From: Lawsonibacter faecis
GTDB taxonomy: Bacteria; Bacillota; Clostridia; Oscillospirales; Oscillospiraceae
Direction: 5' to 3'
Length of the DNA stretch: 64,000 nt
Assembly: GCF_014287675.1 (NCBI RefSeq)
Contig: NZ_JACOPQ010000009.1
Span: 111,994-175,993 of the forward strand
The position numbers were made by a program, and so were the translations under genes. The first letter of the stretch is position 1. Every line of letters starts with the position of its first letter. Below, piece by piece: positions 16,387-25,346 of this stretch. The notes below the pieces were generated by a model, which was not told the origin of the DNA, ran no database searches, and saw only the letters and a list, made by a program, of their open reading frames with translations.

Positions 16387-18012
16387 ATGAAGCAAAGGCT
16401 CTCCTGCCTCCTGCTGGCCGGGCTGCTGGGCCTCTCTCTGTCCGCCTGCGCCCCCCAGGGGAACGCTGACCCCGGCCAATCCCAGTCCGCCGGGGCCGAC
16501 GGCCCGGAAACGCTGACCATCGCCGTCACCAAGGACGAGAACACCCTGGCCCCCTTCACCTACGTCAGCTCCACCGGCCTGACGGTGAACCGCCTTGTCT
16601 ACGACACCCTTTTCACCACCGACACGGACAACAACGTCATCCCCTGGATGGTATCTGACGACTACCAGGTGGACGCCGACTCCAGGGTCTACACGTTCTC
16701 GCTGCTGCCGGGCCAGAAATTTCACGACGGCACACCCCTTACCGCCGAGGACGTGGCCTTCTCCTTCCGGTACTGCGCCGGCCAAAATGTGGCCCAGCTG
16801 CGCAAGATTGCCAATCAGATCGAGGACATTGAAATTTTGGAGGGGGATACCCTCCGTTTCACCCTGAAGGAGTCCAACATCAATTTTCTGCGGGACGGCC
16901 TGTGCACCATGCGCATCATCTCCAAGGCGATTTATGAAAACGAGCCCGACGGCACGCTCGTAACCGAATCCGTCGGCAGCGGCATGTACCGGCTGGCGGA
17001 GTACAAGCCCGGCCAGTACTACCGCCTGGAGGCGGTGGGAGACTACTTCAGGGGCGCGCCCCGGGTGCGTGTCCTCCAGATGCCCATCATTGAGGACCCC
17101 AGCGCCGTCCAGCAGAGCCTGCTCTCCGGCGAGCTGGCCGCCGCCACCTCCACGGTGGGCACGGAGGTGCTTGACGCCTTCCGGAGCAAGCCGGGCATGA
17201 CGGTCTTTGCCAGCGCGGGGTACTCCCCCGTGATGATGAACATCAACTGCGGCCGCGCGCCCATGGACCAATCCGCTTTCCGGGAGGCCTTGGCCTGCGC
17301 CGTCGACGTGAGCGGCATCATGCACACCCTGTACGGAGATTACTGCAGCGTGGGCACGCGGGGGCTGGTGCGCAGCGACCTGCCCTACGCGGCGGAGGGG
17401 CTCGACTACACATACGACCCCGGCCGGGCGGACACGCTCCTGGACACCCTGGGGTATACGGAGAAGAACGCGGTTGGCGTCCGCCTGGACGAAAGCGGCG
17501 CGCCCCTCTCCTTCGAAATCCTGGTCTACGCCAACAACCCCCTGCGCCTGCGCATGGCGGAGCTCATCTCCCAGCAGCTGCGGCAGGTGGGGCTGGATCT
17601 CCGGGTCAAGGCCATGGAGATGGACACGGTGGACGCCTACGTCTGGCCCGACTTCGAGGTCTCCAAGGGCCGGGACTACGACTTTGCCATGTGGGGCTGG
17701 GGGAGCAGCATCTCCCCGGATTACCTGGTGAACCTCTGCGCCGGCGACTATGAGTCCGGGGGCGACAACGTATGCGGCTACCGCAGCGACGCCTTCGACG
17801 CGGTGGTGGACGGCGCCCTCCGGGAGGTGCGGAATATGGACCAGATGGAGGACGTCCTCCGTCAGCTCCAGGAGATCGTAGCGGAGGACCCGCCCCTCAT
17901 CAACCTGGGCTACCCCGACAGCCTCCAGGTCTGCAATACCGCCCTCTACGGCGGCTGGAAGAGCATGAAGGGCGGCAACGTGGTCAATGTCTTTTCATTT
18001 TTGCCCGAGTGA
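16387..18012 (+). CDS. Peptide/nickel-type ABC transporter substrate-binding lipoprotein
   Basis: 541 residues, family 5 solute-binding protein (DppA/OppA/NikA). The signal peptide ends in LSLSAC (lipidated Cys near residue 20). Conserved family stretches are RLVYDTLFTTD, YTFSLLPGQKFHDGTPLTAEDVAFSFRY and VGSGMYRLAEYKPGQYYRLEA. The ATG follows TTAGGAGG at ideal spacing, 25 bases after the PIG-L stop. The two permeases and two ATPases downstream complete a single importer. The substrate cannot be told from sequence: di/oligopeptide, nickel chelate or another small amide. Confidence 0.92.
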   Translation: MKQRLSCLLLAGLLGLSLSACAPQGNADPGQSQSAGADGPETLTIAVTKDENTLAPFTYVSSTGLTVNRLVYDTLFTTDTDNNVIPWMVSDDYQVDADSRVYTFSLLPGQKFHDGTPLTAEDVAFSFRYCAGQNVAQLRKIANQIEDIEILEGDTLRFTLKESNINFLRDGLCTMRIISKAIYENEPDGTLVTESVGSGMYRLAEYKPGQYYRLEAVGDYFRGAPRVRVLQMPIIEDPSAVQQSLLSGELAAATSTVGTEVLDAFRSKPGMTVFASAGYSPVMMNINCGRAPMDQSAFREALACAVDVSGIMHTLYGDYCSVGTRGLVRSDLPYAAEGLDYTYDPGRADTLLDTLGYTEKNAVGVRLDESGAPLSFEILVYANNPLRLRMAELISQQLRQVGLDLRVKAMEMDTVDAYVWPDFEVSKGRDYDFAMWGWGSSISPDYLVNLCAGDYESGGDNVCGYRSDAFDAVVDGALREVRNMDQMEDVLRQLQEIVAEDPPLINLGYPDSLQVCNTALYGGWKSMKGGNVVNVFSFLPE

Positions 18013-18221
18013 CGGGCGTTAAACGCGGCGCGCCGCCATTCGGAGCCGCGCACAGGGGAAGAAGCTCCGTCCTGCGGCCTTAAAGCCCCTGAGCAGGAGA
18101 TTCATCATTCGTCTGAGGGCTGGCGGCGACCAGACCGGGCATCGCAGGCACCGCCCGGACCAAGTTCCCAATCGACACAGCCCACACAGCTTACCATCTT
18201 GACAGAGGGGGTGCGGACATA

Positions 18222-19187
18222 TTGAAAAAGCGGGCGCTGCACTACCTCATCCTGGTCGCTCTCGTCGTCGTGGTCAACTTTTTCATCCCCCGCCTGCTCC
18301 CCGGCTCCCCCATCGGCACCCTGGTGGGGGAGAACGCCCAGGACATGACCGCCGCGGAGAAGATGGGCGTGCTGGACGCCTACCACCTGAACGACCCGCT
18401 CCCCCTCCAGTTCGCCTACTACCTCCGGGACCTCTTCACGCTCAACTGGGGAGTGTCCTTCTCCAGGCGGCTGCCCATCACCCAGCTCATCTCCTCGGCG
18501 GCGGGGTGGACGCTCCTCTTCACCTGCGTCAGCCTGGTGCTCTACACCCTCATCGGCACCCTGCTGGGCGCCCTCTCCGCCCTGCGGCGGCGCAGGGGGC
18601 GGGACCTCCCTCTGGTGCTGGGGACCACCCTGGCCGGGTCCATCCCGCCGTTCTGGATCGCTCTGCTCCTGCTGGCTGTGTTCGGCGCCCAGCTGGGGTG
18701 GCTGCCCACCTACGGCGCATACTCCATGTGGCAGGATTACCACGGCCTGGCGCGGGCGCTGGACGTATGCCGCCACCTGGCCCTCCCGGTGCTGGCGATG
18801 GTCGTCACCTCGGTGCTGCGGTACTTCACCACCGCCCGCTACTCCGTGCTGAGCACAATGTGCGCCGACTACGTGCGCATGGCCCGGCTGCGGGGGGTGC
18901 CCCAGGGCCGGGTCACGCTCTTTTATGTGCTGCGCAACGCCCTCATCCCGGTATTCACCATGGTGATGATGGATGTGGGGTACCTCCTCAGCGGGTCGGT
19001 GCTCATCGAGGCGGTCTTCTCCTACCCCGGCCTTGGCACCCTGATGGCAAACGCCGTCTCCGCCCGGGACTATCCGCTGATCCAGTACTCCTTCCTCCTC
19101 TCCTCCCTGCTGACCATTGCCGCCCTCTTCCTGGCGGATCTGCTCTACAGGCGGGTGGACCCGGCAATGGAGGTGGACCATGCGTAA
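18222..19187 (+). CDS. DppB/NikB-type ABC transporter permease
   Basis: 321 residues, six membrane helices, BPD_transp_1 domain. The first helix and the large first extracytoplasmic loop (PRLLPGSPIGTLVGENAQDM) are typical of the DppB side. The coupling EAA-like loop is YVRMARLRGVPQGRVTLFYVLRNALIPV. The start is TTG at 18222 with GAGGGG 11 bases upstream; no ATG fits. The upstream gap of 209 bases from the binding-protein gene has no gene or strong terminator that I can see, so this is probably still one operon, possibly with uneven expression. Confidence 0.9.
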   Translation: MKKRALHYLILVALVVVVNFFIPRLLPGSPIGTLVGENAQDMTAAEKMGVLDAYHLNDPLPLQFAYYLRDLFTLNWGVSFSRRLPITQLISSAAGWTLLFTCVSLVLYTLIGTLLGALSALRRRRGRDLPLVLGTTLAGSIPPFWIALLLLAVFGAQLGWLPTYGAYSMWQDYHGLARALDVCRHLALPVLAMVVTSVLRYFTTARYSVLSTMCADYVRMARLRGVPQGRVTLFYVLRNALIPVFTMVMMDVGYLLSGSVLIEAVFSYPGLGTLMANAVSARDYPLIQYSFLLSSLLTIAALFLADLLYRRVDPAMEVDHA

Positions 19188-19995
19188 CAAGCTGGTGGGC
19201 GGCATCGGGGCCGGGCTGCTGCTGCTCGTTGTCCTCACCGCTGTTTTCGCCCCCGTCCTCGCCCCGTTTGACCCCTCGGCGGTCTCCGCAGCCCCCCTGC
19301 TGCCGCCGGGCGGCGGGCACCTCTTGGGCACCAACGATATCGGTCAGGACATTTTCAGCGAGCTGCTCCACGGAGCCCGCTCCTCCCTGCTGGTGGGCGG
19401 GCTGTCCGCCGCCATCTCCCTGACGCTGGCCCTGGCGGTGGGGATGCTCTCGGGCTGGTTCGCCGGGACCTGGCTGGACCGGCTGCTCATGAAGCTCACC
19501 GCCTTCTTCCTCACCCTCCCCTTCATCCCCGCCGTCATCGTCCTGGCCGCCTTCTCCGGCGCGGGCACGGCGGGCATGGCGGTCATTCTGGGCGTCCTCT
19601 CCTGGCCGGAGACGGCGCGGGTCCTGCGGGCACAGACGATCCAGATCCGTGCGCGGGACTATCTCCAGTCCATCCGGGCCATGGGGGCGGGGGACTGGTA
19701 TATCCTCACCCGCCACGTCCTGCGGGAGCTGCTGCCCCTGGTGCTGTATCAGGCCGTTCTCCGGGTGAAGTCGGGCATCCTCATGGAGTCCTCCATGAGC
19801 TTTCTCGGCCTGGGAACCCCCCTGGTGAAGAGCTGGGGTTCCATGATATTCTACGCCCAGTCCCGCAACGCCCTCATCACCGGCGCGTGGGTCTGGTGGG
19901 TCATCCCGCCGGGGCTGTGCATCTGCCTGGTGTGCCTGGCCCTGATGATGATAAGCTACTCACTGGAGGGCGGAGGAGAGGAGGGGTCGGCATGA
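19180..19995 (+). CDS. DppC/NikC-type ABC transporter permease
   Basis: 271 residues with N-terminal OppC-type helix, the LGTNDIGQDIFSELLHGARSSLLVG signature and a coupling loop ARDYLQSIRAMGAGDWYILTRHVLRELLP. The ATG at 19180 lies within the end of the preceding permease (8-base overlap) behind GGAGGTGG. It partners the DppB-type permease. The stop overlaps the next start (ATGA). Confidence 0.92.
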   Translation: MRNKLVGGIGAGLLLLVVLTAVFAPVLAPFDPSAVSAAPLLPPGGGHLLGTNDIGQDIFSELLHGARSSLLVGGLSAAISLTLALAVGMLSGWFAGTWLDRLLMKLTAFFLTLPFIPAVIVLAAFSGAGTAGMAVILGVLSWPETARVLRAQTIQIRARDYLQSIRAMGAGDWYILTRHVLRELLPLVLYQAVLRVKSGILMESSMSFLGLGTPLVKSWGSMIFYAQSRNALITGAWVWWVIPPGLCICLVCLALMMISYSLEGGGEEGSA

Positions 19996-20675
19996 CGGAC
20001 GCACCGCTGCTGGAGGTCCGGAACCTGTCCGTGGAGTACCGGTGCGGCGGCAGACCGGTGGACCGCCTGAGCTTCTCCCTCTTCCCCTCGGAGATACTGT
20101 GCCTGCGGGGCCGGTCCGGCGCGGGCAAGAGCACGGTGGTCAACGCCATCATGGGTCTGCTGCCCGCCCTGGGCGCCCGGGCCTGGGGGCAGATTTTCTA
20201 CCGGGACACCGATCTGCTCTCCTGCTCCCCGCGGGAGCTGAGCGCCGTCCGCTGGAGCGAGATCGCCCTCGTGCCCCAGTCCTCCATGAACTCCTTCAAT
20301 CCGGTCTACACCCTCCGCCGCACCCTGCGGGAGATGCTGCGGCTCCGGGACCGGCGCATCTCCGACGCCGCGTGCCGCCTCCGGGAGGAGGAGCTGGCGG
20401 ATCTGGTGCACCTGGACCGCCGCCTTCTGGACCAGTATCCCCACGAGCTCAGCGGCGGCATGAAGCAGCGCGCCGCCATCGCCCTGGCGGTGATCTACCA
20501 CCCCCGGCTCCTCATCCTGGACGAGGCCACCACCGGGCTGGATATCAAAATTCAGGCCGATGTGCTGGGGACCATCCTCCAGCTCAAGCGGCGGGAGGAC
20601 ATGACCATCCTCTTCATCAGCCACGACCGGGAGCTGGGCGACCAATTCTGTGACAGAAGGGTGGAATTACCATAG
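19992..20675 (+). CDS. ABC transporter ATPase, short DppD/NikD type
   Basis: 227 residues. Walker A GRSGAGKST, Q-loop LVPQSSMNSFNPV, signature ELSGGMKQR, Walker B LLILDEATTGLD and switch His in FISHD are all present. The protein stops 15 residues after the switch region (CDRRVELP), so it lacks the C-terminal oligopeptide domain found in most DppD proteins (usually about 320 residues). Because the core is intact and the next gene is coupled, I read this as a naturally short NikD-like form rather than a broken gene, but a lost C-terminus is possible. The start overlaps the permease stop. Confidence 0.88.
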   Translation: MTDAPLLEVRNLSVEYRCGGRPVDRLSFSLFPSEILCLRGRSGAGKSTVVNAIMGLLPALGARAWGQIFYRDTDLLSCSPRELSAVRWSEIALVPQSSMNSFNPVYTLRRTLREMLRLRDRRISDAACRLREEELADLVHLDRRLLDQYPHELSGGMKQRAAIALAVIYHPRLLILDEATTGLDIKIQADVLGTILQLKRREDMTILFISHDRELGDQFCDRRVELP

Positions 20676-21433
20676 ACTGCCTCGCCGCCTCCCATCTGAG
20701 CAAGCGCTTCCCCGTCCGGGACGGGCGGAGCGGCTCCTTCGTCCAGGCCGTGGATGATATTTCCCTCTCCCTGGCCCCCGGCGAGTCACTGGGCGTCATC
20801 GGCACCAGCGGCTGCGGCAAGACCACTCTGGTCCGTCTGCTCCTGGGCCTTCTGAGGCCGGACAGCGGTACGGTGACGCGGCAGGGGCGCTCCGGGTTCG
20901 TGGGGCAGGACCCCTACGCCGGGCTGTGCCCTGCCATGCCGGTGGGGCGCATCGTGGCCGAGCCGCTTCTATTCTCAGGGCTTGCGCGGCGGCTCCGGGA
21001 CTGTGCGCCCCAGGTGGAGGAGGCGCTCGCCCTGGTCCGGCTGGACCCCGGGACTTACGCTCCGCGCCTCCCCTCCCAGCTCAGCGGCGGCGAGCGCCAG
21101 CGGGTGGCTCTGGCCCGGGCGCTCATCTGCTCCCCTGGGCTGCTGGTCCTCGACGAGCCCACCTCCATGCTGGATCAGGAGGTCAAGGACAGCGTCGCCG
21201 ACCTCATCCGGGATGCCTCCGCCCGGCGGGGCGCGGCCTTTCTCATGGTGACCCATGACATTCTGCTGGCCGGGCGCATCTGCGGCCGCATCTGCGTCAT
21301 GGACCACGGGAGGATCATTGAGGAAGGCCCCGCGGAACAAATTATGACCGCCCCCAGGCAGCCTCTCACCCGGGACCTCATCCGGATCGGCTCGGATGTG
21401 AAGTCCTACTGGGCGGAGCGCTACGGCATTTGA
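20672..21433 (+). CDS. ABC transporter ATPase, DppF/NikE type, with unusual start
   Basis: Walker A GTSGCGKTT, Q-loop GFVGQDPYAGL, signature QLSGGERQR, Walker B LLVLDEPTSMLD and switch MVTHD are intact. Homology clearly continues upstream of the first internal ATG (20750): in-frame codons encode LAASHLSKRFPVRDGRSG and AVDDISLSL, the normal DppF N-terminus, yet no ATG, GTG or TTG lies before it. The best start is ATA at 20672, overlapping the previous TAG stop (ATAG) about 7 bases after AGGGTGG. ATT at 20666, CTG at 20699 and GTG at 20747 are alternatives. The stop at 21433 is firm. Confidence 0.85.
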   Translation: MDCLAASHLSKRFPVRDGRSGSFVQAVDDISLSLAPGESLGVIGTSGCGKTTLVRLLLGLLRPDSGTVTRQGRSGFVGQDPYAGLCPAMPVGRIVAEPLLFSGLARRLRDCAPQVEEALALVRLDPGTYAPRLPSQLSGGERQRVALARALICSPGLLVLDEPTSMLDQEVKDSVADLIRDASARRGAAFLMVTHDILLAGRICGRICVMDHGRIIEEGPAEQIMTAPRQPLTRDLIRIGSDVKSYWAERYGI

Positions 21434-21526
21434 GACGAATCGTGCTGTGGGGAGTCTCCCGCCCGGCATGTTTGGACCCTGCCATCCGGCGGCCGGGCCG
21501 CAAGGCAAGTCAAATCTCAGAAAAAG

Positions 21527-21557
21527 AGCCCGCAAGCGCTGCTTGCGGGCTTTTTTT
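21527..21557 (+). terminator. Terminator of the peptide ABC operon
   Basis: An 11-bp stem (AGCCCGCAAGC / GCTTGCGGGCT) with a 3-base loop, followed by seven T. It lies 94 bases after the last stop. The remaining bases to 21700 show nothing else. Confidence 0.9.
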
Positions 21558-21700
21558 CTGCCTATAAACGCCCTCCCTGCGGAAAACGGCCTTTTATGCG
21601 TTTTAAGTCCGCCGCTGGCTCAGCACAAACGACGCACCCGCAGGGCCGAAGCACAAATCGCCCCACCCCCGCAGGGCGCGGCATCCTTGCTCAGACGCGC

Positions 21701-23254
21701 TCACACCACTTTGGTGGTCCACTCGGTCAAGTCCCACACACCGCTGACGATTCCCTGGTAAAACTCCGGCTCGTGGCTGACCAGCAGCACGGTACCCTTG
21801 AAGGCGGCGATGGCCCGGGCCAGCTCCTCCTTGGCGTCCACGTCCAGATGGCTGGTGGGCTCGTCCAGCACCAGAAGGTTGATTTCCCTGTGCATCAGCT
21901 TGGCGAGGCGGACCTTGGCGTTTTCGCCGCCGGAGAGCACCCGCATCTGGGTGCCGATATGCTCGGCAGTGAGGCCGCACTTGGCCAGGGCGGCCCGGAC
22001 CTCCCCGTTGGTGTAGCCGGGGTACTCGGCCCAGAACTCCTCCAGGGCCGTCCGGGCGGAGGCGGACTCCTCCTGCTCAAAGTATCCCGGCTCCACAAAT
22101 TGGTCCAGCTCCACCTGGCCGGCAATGGGCGGAATAACGCCCAGCAGGGTCTTTAAAAGAGTGGACTTGCCCAGCCCGTTGACACCCTTTACGGCGATCT
22201 TTTGGTTGCGCTCCAGAAGCAGGTCCATCGGCCGGGTGAGGGGCGCGTCGTACCCCAGCACCAGCCCTCTGGCCTCCATGACCACCCGGCCCGTGGTTCG
22301 GGCCGGGCGGAAGGAGAACTCGGACTTCAGCCGCTCCCTGGGCAGCTCGATGACGTCCATCCGGTCCAGCTTCTTCTGGCGGCTCCGGGCCATATTGGCG
22401 GTGGCCGCCCGGGCCTTGTTCCGGGCGACAAAGTCCTCCAGCCCGGCGATCTCCCTGCGCTGCTTCTCGTAGGCCTGCTCCAGCTGCCGCTTCTTGAGGG
22501 CGTGCATCTCCTCAAAATAGCGGTAATCGCCGCTGTAGCGGGTGAGGGTGGCGTTCTCCACATGGTAGATCACGTTGACCACATCGTTGAGGAAGAGGAT
22601 GTCGTGGGAGACCAGGATAAAGGCGTTCTCGTAATTCTGCAAAAACTGCCCCAGCCAGCGGACATGGTTTTCATCCAGGAAGTTGGTGGGCTCGTCCAGA
22701 ATCAGAATCATGGGGTTTTGCAGCAGCAGCTTGGTCAGCAGCACCTTGGCCCGCTGGCCGCCGGACAGGTCGTCCACGCTCCGGTCCAGCCCCACCTCGC
22801 CCAGGCCCAGGCCGTTGGCGTACTCCTCGATGCGGGCGTCGATGACGTAGAAGCCGGACTGCTCCAGAATCTCCTGCATCTCCCCCACGTCCTCCATGAG
22901 GCGGGTCATCTCCTCCTCACCGCAGTCGGCCATCTTGTCATAGTCGGCCAGAATCTCCTGCTCCAGGTCGAAGAGGTGGGCGAAGGCCCCGCGGAGAACC
23001 TCCCGGATGGTGGACCCGGCGGGGAGGGAGCTGTACTGATCCAGATAGCCGGTGGTGATGTGGTTGCACCAGGTCACCGTGCCCTCGTCGGGCTGGGTCT
23101 TTCCGGTGACGATGCTCAGGAAGGTGGACTTCCCCTCTCCGTTGGCGCCGACAAGCCCGACGTGCTCCCCCTTGAGGAGCCGGAAGGAGGCGTTTTCCAA
23201 TATACAGCGCGACCCGAAGCCGTGGGTCACATTTTCTACGGTCAGTATGCTCAT
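21701..23254 (-). CDS. ABC-F family ATPase (ribosome-associated)
   Basis: 517 residues, two ABC domains in one chain and no membrane segments. The first has GANGEGKST and DLSGGQRAKV, the second GVNGLGKST and VLSGGENAKV, with Walker B LILDEPTNFLD and LVLDEPTSHLD. They are joined by a charged linker (ALKKRQLEQAYEKQRREIAGLEDFVARNKARA), the P-site tRNA interaction motif region of ABC-F proteins. It could be a translation factor of the EttA/YkpA type or an antibiotic resistance ABC-F; the sequence does not decide. The ATG at 23254 has GGGGGAT before it; the ORF extends 13 codons further up but those overlap promoter DNA. Confidence 0.92.
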   Translation of the reverse strand: MSILTVENVTHGFGSRCILENASFRLLKGEHVGLVGANGEGKSTFLSIVTGKTQPDEGTVTWCNHITTGYLDQYSSLPAGSTIREVLRGAFAHLFDLEQEILADYDKMADCGEEEMTRLMEDVGEMQEILEQSGFYVIDARIEEYANGLGLGEVGLDRSVDDLSGGQRAKVLLTKLLLQNPMILILDEPTNFLDENHVRWLGQFLQNYENAFILVSHDILFLNDVVNVIYHVENATLTRYSGDYRYFEEMHALKKRQLEQAYEKQRREIAGLEDFVARNKARAATANMARSRQKKLDRMDVIELPRERLKSEFSFRPARTTGRVVMEARGLVLGYDAPLTRPMDLLLERNQKIAVKGVNGLGKSTLLKTLLGVIPPIAGQVELDQFVEPGYFEQEESASARTALEEFWAEYPGYTNGEVRAALAKCGLTAEHIGTQMRVLSGGENAKVRLAKLMHREINLLVLDEPTSHLDVDAKEELARAIAAFKGTVLLVSHEPEFYQGIVSGVWDLTEWTTKVV

Positions 23255-23283
23255 GGTATCCCCCAAACTCAAATGTGAGTATG

Positions 23284-23313
23284 AGTATACCACATTTCAG
23301 AAATAGGAATCAA
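23284..23313 (-). promoter_or_regulatory. Promoter of the ABC-F gene
   Basis: On the minus strand: TTGATT (23308-23313), 18-bp spacer, TGG-TATACT (-10 at 23284-23289). It places transcription start about 25 bases before the start codon. Confidence 0.65.
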
Positions 23314-23526
23314 CAGCCAAACGCGTGTCAACCGGCTGACCTGCCATCCGCAAGACGGCAGACTGTGCGCCCTTCCCGCCCCCTTGCCGGGGAGCTATCG
23401 GCGGCGGCCGGCCGGATGCGCTCCCCCGCTCAGGTTGTATTTACTCTGTCCCCCGCCGCCCCCGACAAAAAACTATCCGTTTTTTTATGCATCCCTCCAA
23501 AATCTCCTTGGAATACAAGTCTGTGA
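23314..23526. other. Intergenic stretch between divergent ABC-F and C-S lyase genes
   Basis: About 210 bases between the two promoters. A short TGCC(at)CCGCAAGACGGCA imperfect hairpin near 23341-23360 is visible, but no gene, terminator or repeat that I can support. Confidence 0.4.
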
Positions 23527-23554
23527 TTGACAAATTTATGATACGTGCTAAACT
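23527..23554 (+). promoter_or_regulatory. Promoter of the C-S lyase / redoxin operon
   Basis: Consensus TTGACA at 23527-23532, 16-bp spacer, TGC-TAAACT with the -10 at 23549-23554. It lies 50 bases upstream of the ATG. Confidence 0.75.
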
Positions 23555-23605
23555 GTTTATATCTTAAATGGTTTTGTACTTAAACTTTTAAAGGAGGAGC
23601 GTTCC

Positions 23606-25345
23606 ATGGCCTACGATTTCGACAAGCTGATTGACCGGCACGGCACGAACTGCGGCAAGTGGGAGTTCATGCCGGTACAGAATCCCAACGCCGGACTATC
23701 CACCCTCCCCTTCTGGGTGGCGGATATGGATTTTCCCTGCCCCGACGGAGTGATTGAGGCGCTGCACGAGCGGGTGGACCGCAGAATCTTCGGGTATAGC
23801 GCCAATTTCACCGGCGAGTTCTTCCGCAGCGTCTGCGGCTGGTTCCAGCACCGCTTCGGCTGGTATGTGGACTCGAAGGATGTGTTCTACTGCAACGGCA
23901 TCGTCCCCGCCCTCAGCTATCTCATCCAGATCATGACCCACGAGGGGGACCAGGTTCTGGTTCAGCCCCCGGTCTACCGCCCCTTCTATAAAAAAATTGC
24001 CTGCAACCACCGCACGGCGGTGGACAACCGGCTGGTGGAGCGGGACGGAACGTTCGGGATCGACTTCGCGGACTTTGAGGAAAAGGTGAAGGACCCCAAG
24101 ACCACCCTCTTCCTTCTCTGCTCTCCCCACAACCCCACCGGCCGGGTGTGGACCGAGGAGGAGCTGCGCAGGATGGGCGAGCTCTGCTTCCGCAACGGCG
24201 TGCGCATCGTGGCCGACGAGATTCACCACGATATCGTCGCCCCCGGCGTGAAGCACACCCCCATTGAGAAGCTCTTCCCCGACCACAAGGACGAGATCGT
24301 CACCTGCGCCTCGGTCTCCAAGACCTTCAACCTGGCTGGCATGGCCTACTCCAACATCATCATCCACGACCCCCATCTCCAGGCACTCTGGGCCAAGAGG
24401 GCCCAGGAGGACTGCGGCGTAATGTACCCCAACCCCATGTCCATCACCGCCATCCAGGCGGCCTACGCCACCGGCGAACCCTGGCTGGACCAGCTCAACG
24501 GCTACCTCCACGACAATTTGGTCTTCGCGCAGGGCTATCTGGCGGAGCATCTGCCCAAGGCCCGGATGACCGTCCCCGAGGGGACCTACTTCGCCTGGGT
24601 GGACGTGGGCCCTTACCTCCGTGGCGCGGCCCGCGCCGACCTGGACAGCTATCTGGTGAAGACCGCCGACATCCTCATCGAGAGCGGCGTGGAGGGCGCG
24701 CCCACCTTCGGCCCCGGCGGCGAAAACCGCCTGCGCATCAACACCGCCTGCCCCCGCTCCATGCTGGAGGAGGGTCTGCGCCGGATGTGCACGGCCCTGG
24801 ACCGGGTATTCCCCGGCGACAAGCTGGTCGACTTTGACTACGCCACCCCCTGGGGAACCGGGAGTCTGTCCGACAACGGCGGCAGGCCCACCCTTCTGAT
24901 TTTCCTGCGGTACTACGGCTGCACCATCTGCCAGTTGGATTTGGCCAACCTAAAGGCCCGGTACGGTGAGATTACCGCGGCGGGCGGCCGTGCGCTGGTG
25001 GTCCTCCAGAGCGACGGAGCGGGCATCACCGCCCAGATCGGCCCCGACCACTTCCCCTTTGAGCTCATCTGCGACCCGGACCAGGCCCTCTACCGCCGCT
25101 TCGGCGTCGCCCCCGCACTCTCCATGGAGAAGATGGCAAGCGCCGCTGTATTGAAGAAGATCGGTGCGGCCCGCGCCGCCGGGTTCACCCACGGGGCCTA
25201 CGAGGGCAACGAGCTCCAGCTCCCCGCCGTGCTGATGCTGGACGCCGGGCTGACCGTGCGCAGGACCCACTACGGGGCCAATCCCGGCGACCTGCCCACT
25301 GTGGACGAGATGGCCGCCTGGCTGAGTGGAAAGGAGAGCAAGTAA
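23606..25345 (+). CDS. MalY/PatB-type C-S lyase or aminotransferase fused to a thioredoxin-fold redoxin domain
   Basis: 579 residues. Residues 1 to about 395 are a PLP-dependent fold-type I enzyme of the MalY/PatB family (cystathionine or cysteine beta-lyase): WVADMDFPCP, CSPHNPTGRVW, ADEIHHDIV, and PLP lysine K239 in SVSKTFNLAG. Residues about 400-579 are a separate peroxiredoxin/AhpC-TSA-like domain: PTLLIFLRYYGCTICQLDL with a CxxC pair at C439/C442, then a redoxin-like FPFELICDPDQALYRRFGV. Family members normally end after the first domain (about 390 residues). The fusion joins sulfur release to a thiol-active domain, which suggests handling of the sulfane or thiol product, but the reaction is inference. 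The ATG follows AAAGGAGGAG. Confidence 0.88.
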   Translation: MAYDFDKLIDRHGTNCGKWEFMPVQNPNAGLSTLPFWVADMDFPCPDGVIEALHERVDRRIFGYSANFTGEFFRSVCGWFQHRFGWYVDSKDVFYCNGIVPALSYLIQIMTHEGDQVLVQPPVYRPFYKKIACNHRTAVDNRLVERDGTFGIDFADFEEKVKDPKTTLFLLCSPHNPTGRVWTEEELRRMGELCFRNGVRIVADEIHHDIVAPGVKHTPIEKLFPDHKDEIVTCASVSKTFNLAGMAYSNIIIHDPHLQALWAKRAQEDCGVMYPNPMSITAIQAAYATGEPWLDQLNGYLHDNLVFAQGYLAEHLPKARMTVPEGTYFAWVDVGPYLRGAARADLDSYLVKTADILIESGVEGAPTFGPGGENRLRINTACPRSMLEEGLRRMCTALDRVFPGDKLVDFDYATPWGTGSLSDNGGRPTLLIFLRYYGCTICQLDLANLKARYGEITAAGGRALVVLQSDGAGITAQIGPDHFPFELICDPDQALYRRFGVAPALSMEKMASAAVLKKIGAARAAGFTHGAYEGNELQLPAVLMLDAGLTVRRTHYGANPGDLPTVDEMAAWLSGKESK

Positions 25346-25346
25346 G

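Noticed and set aside
18013..18221. Possible small gene or repeat element between the binding protein and first permease
   Set aside because: No frame with a ribosome site, no clear hairpin and no match to the composite element; left as plain intergenic DNA.
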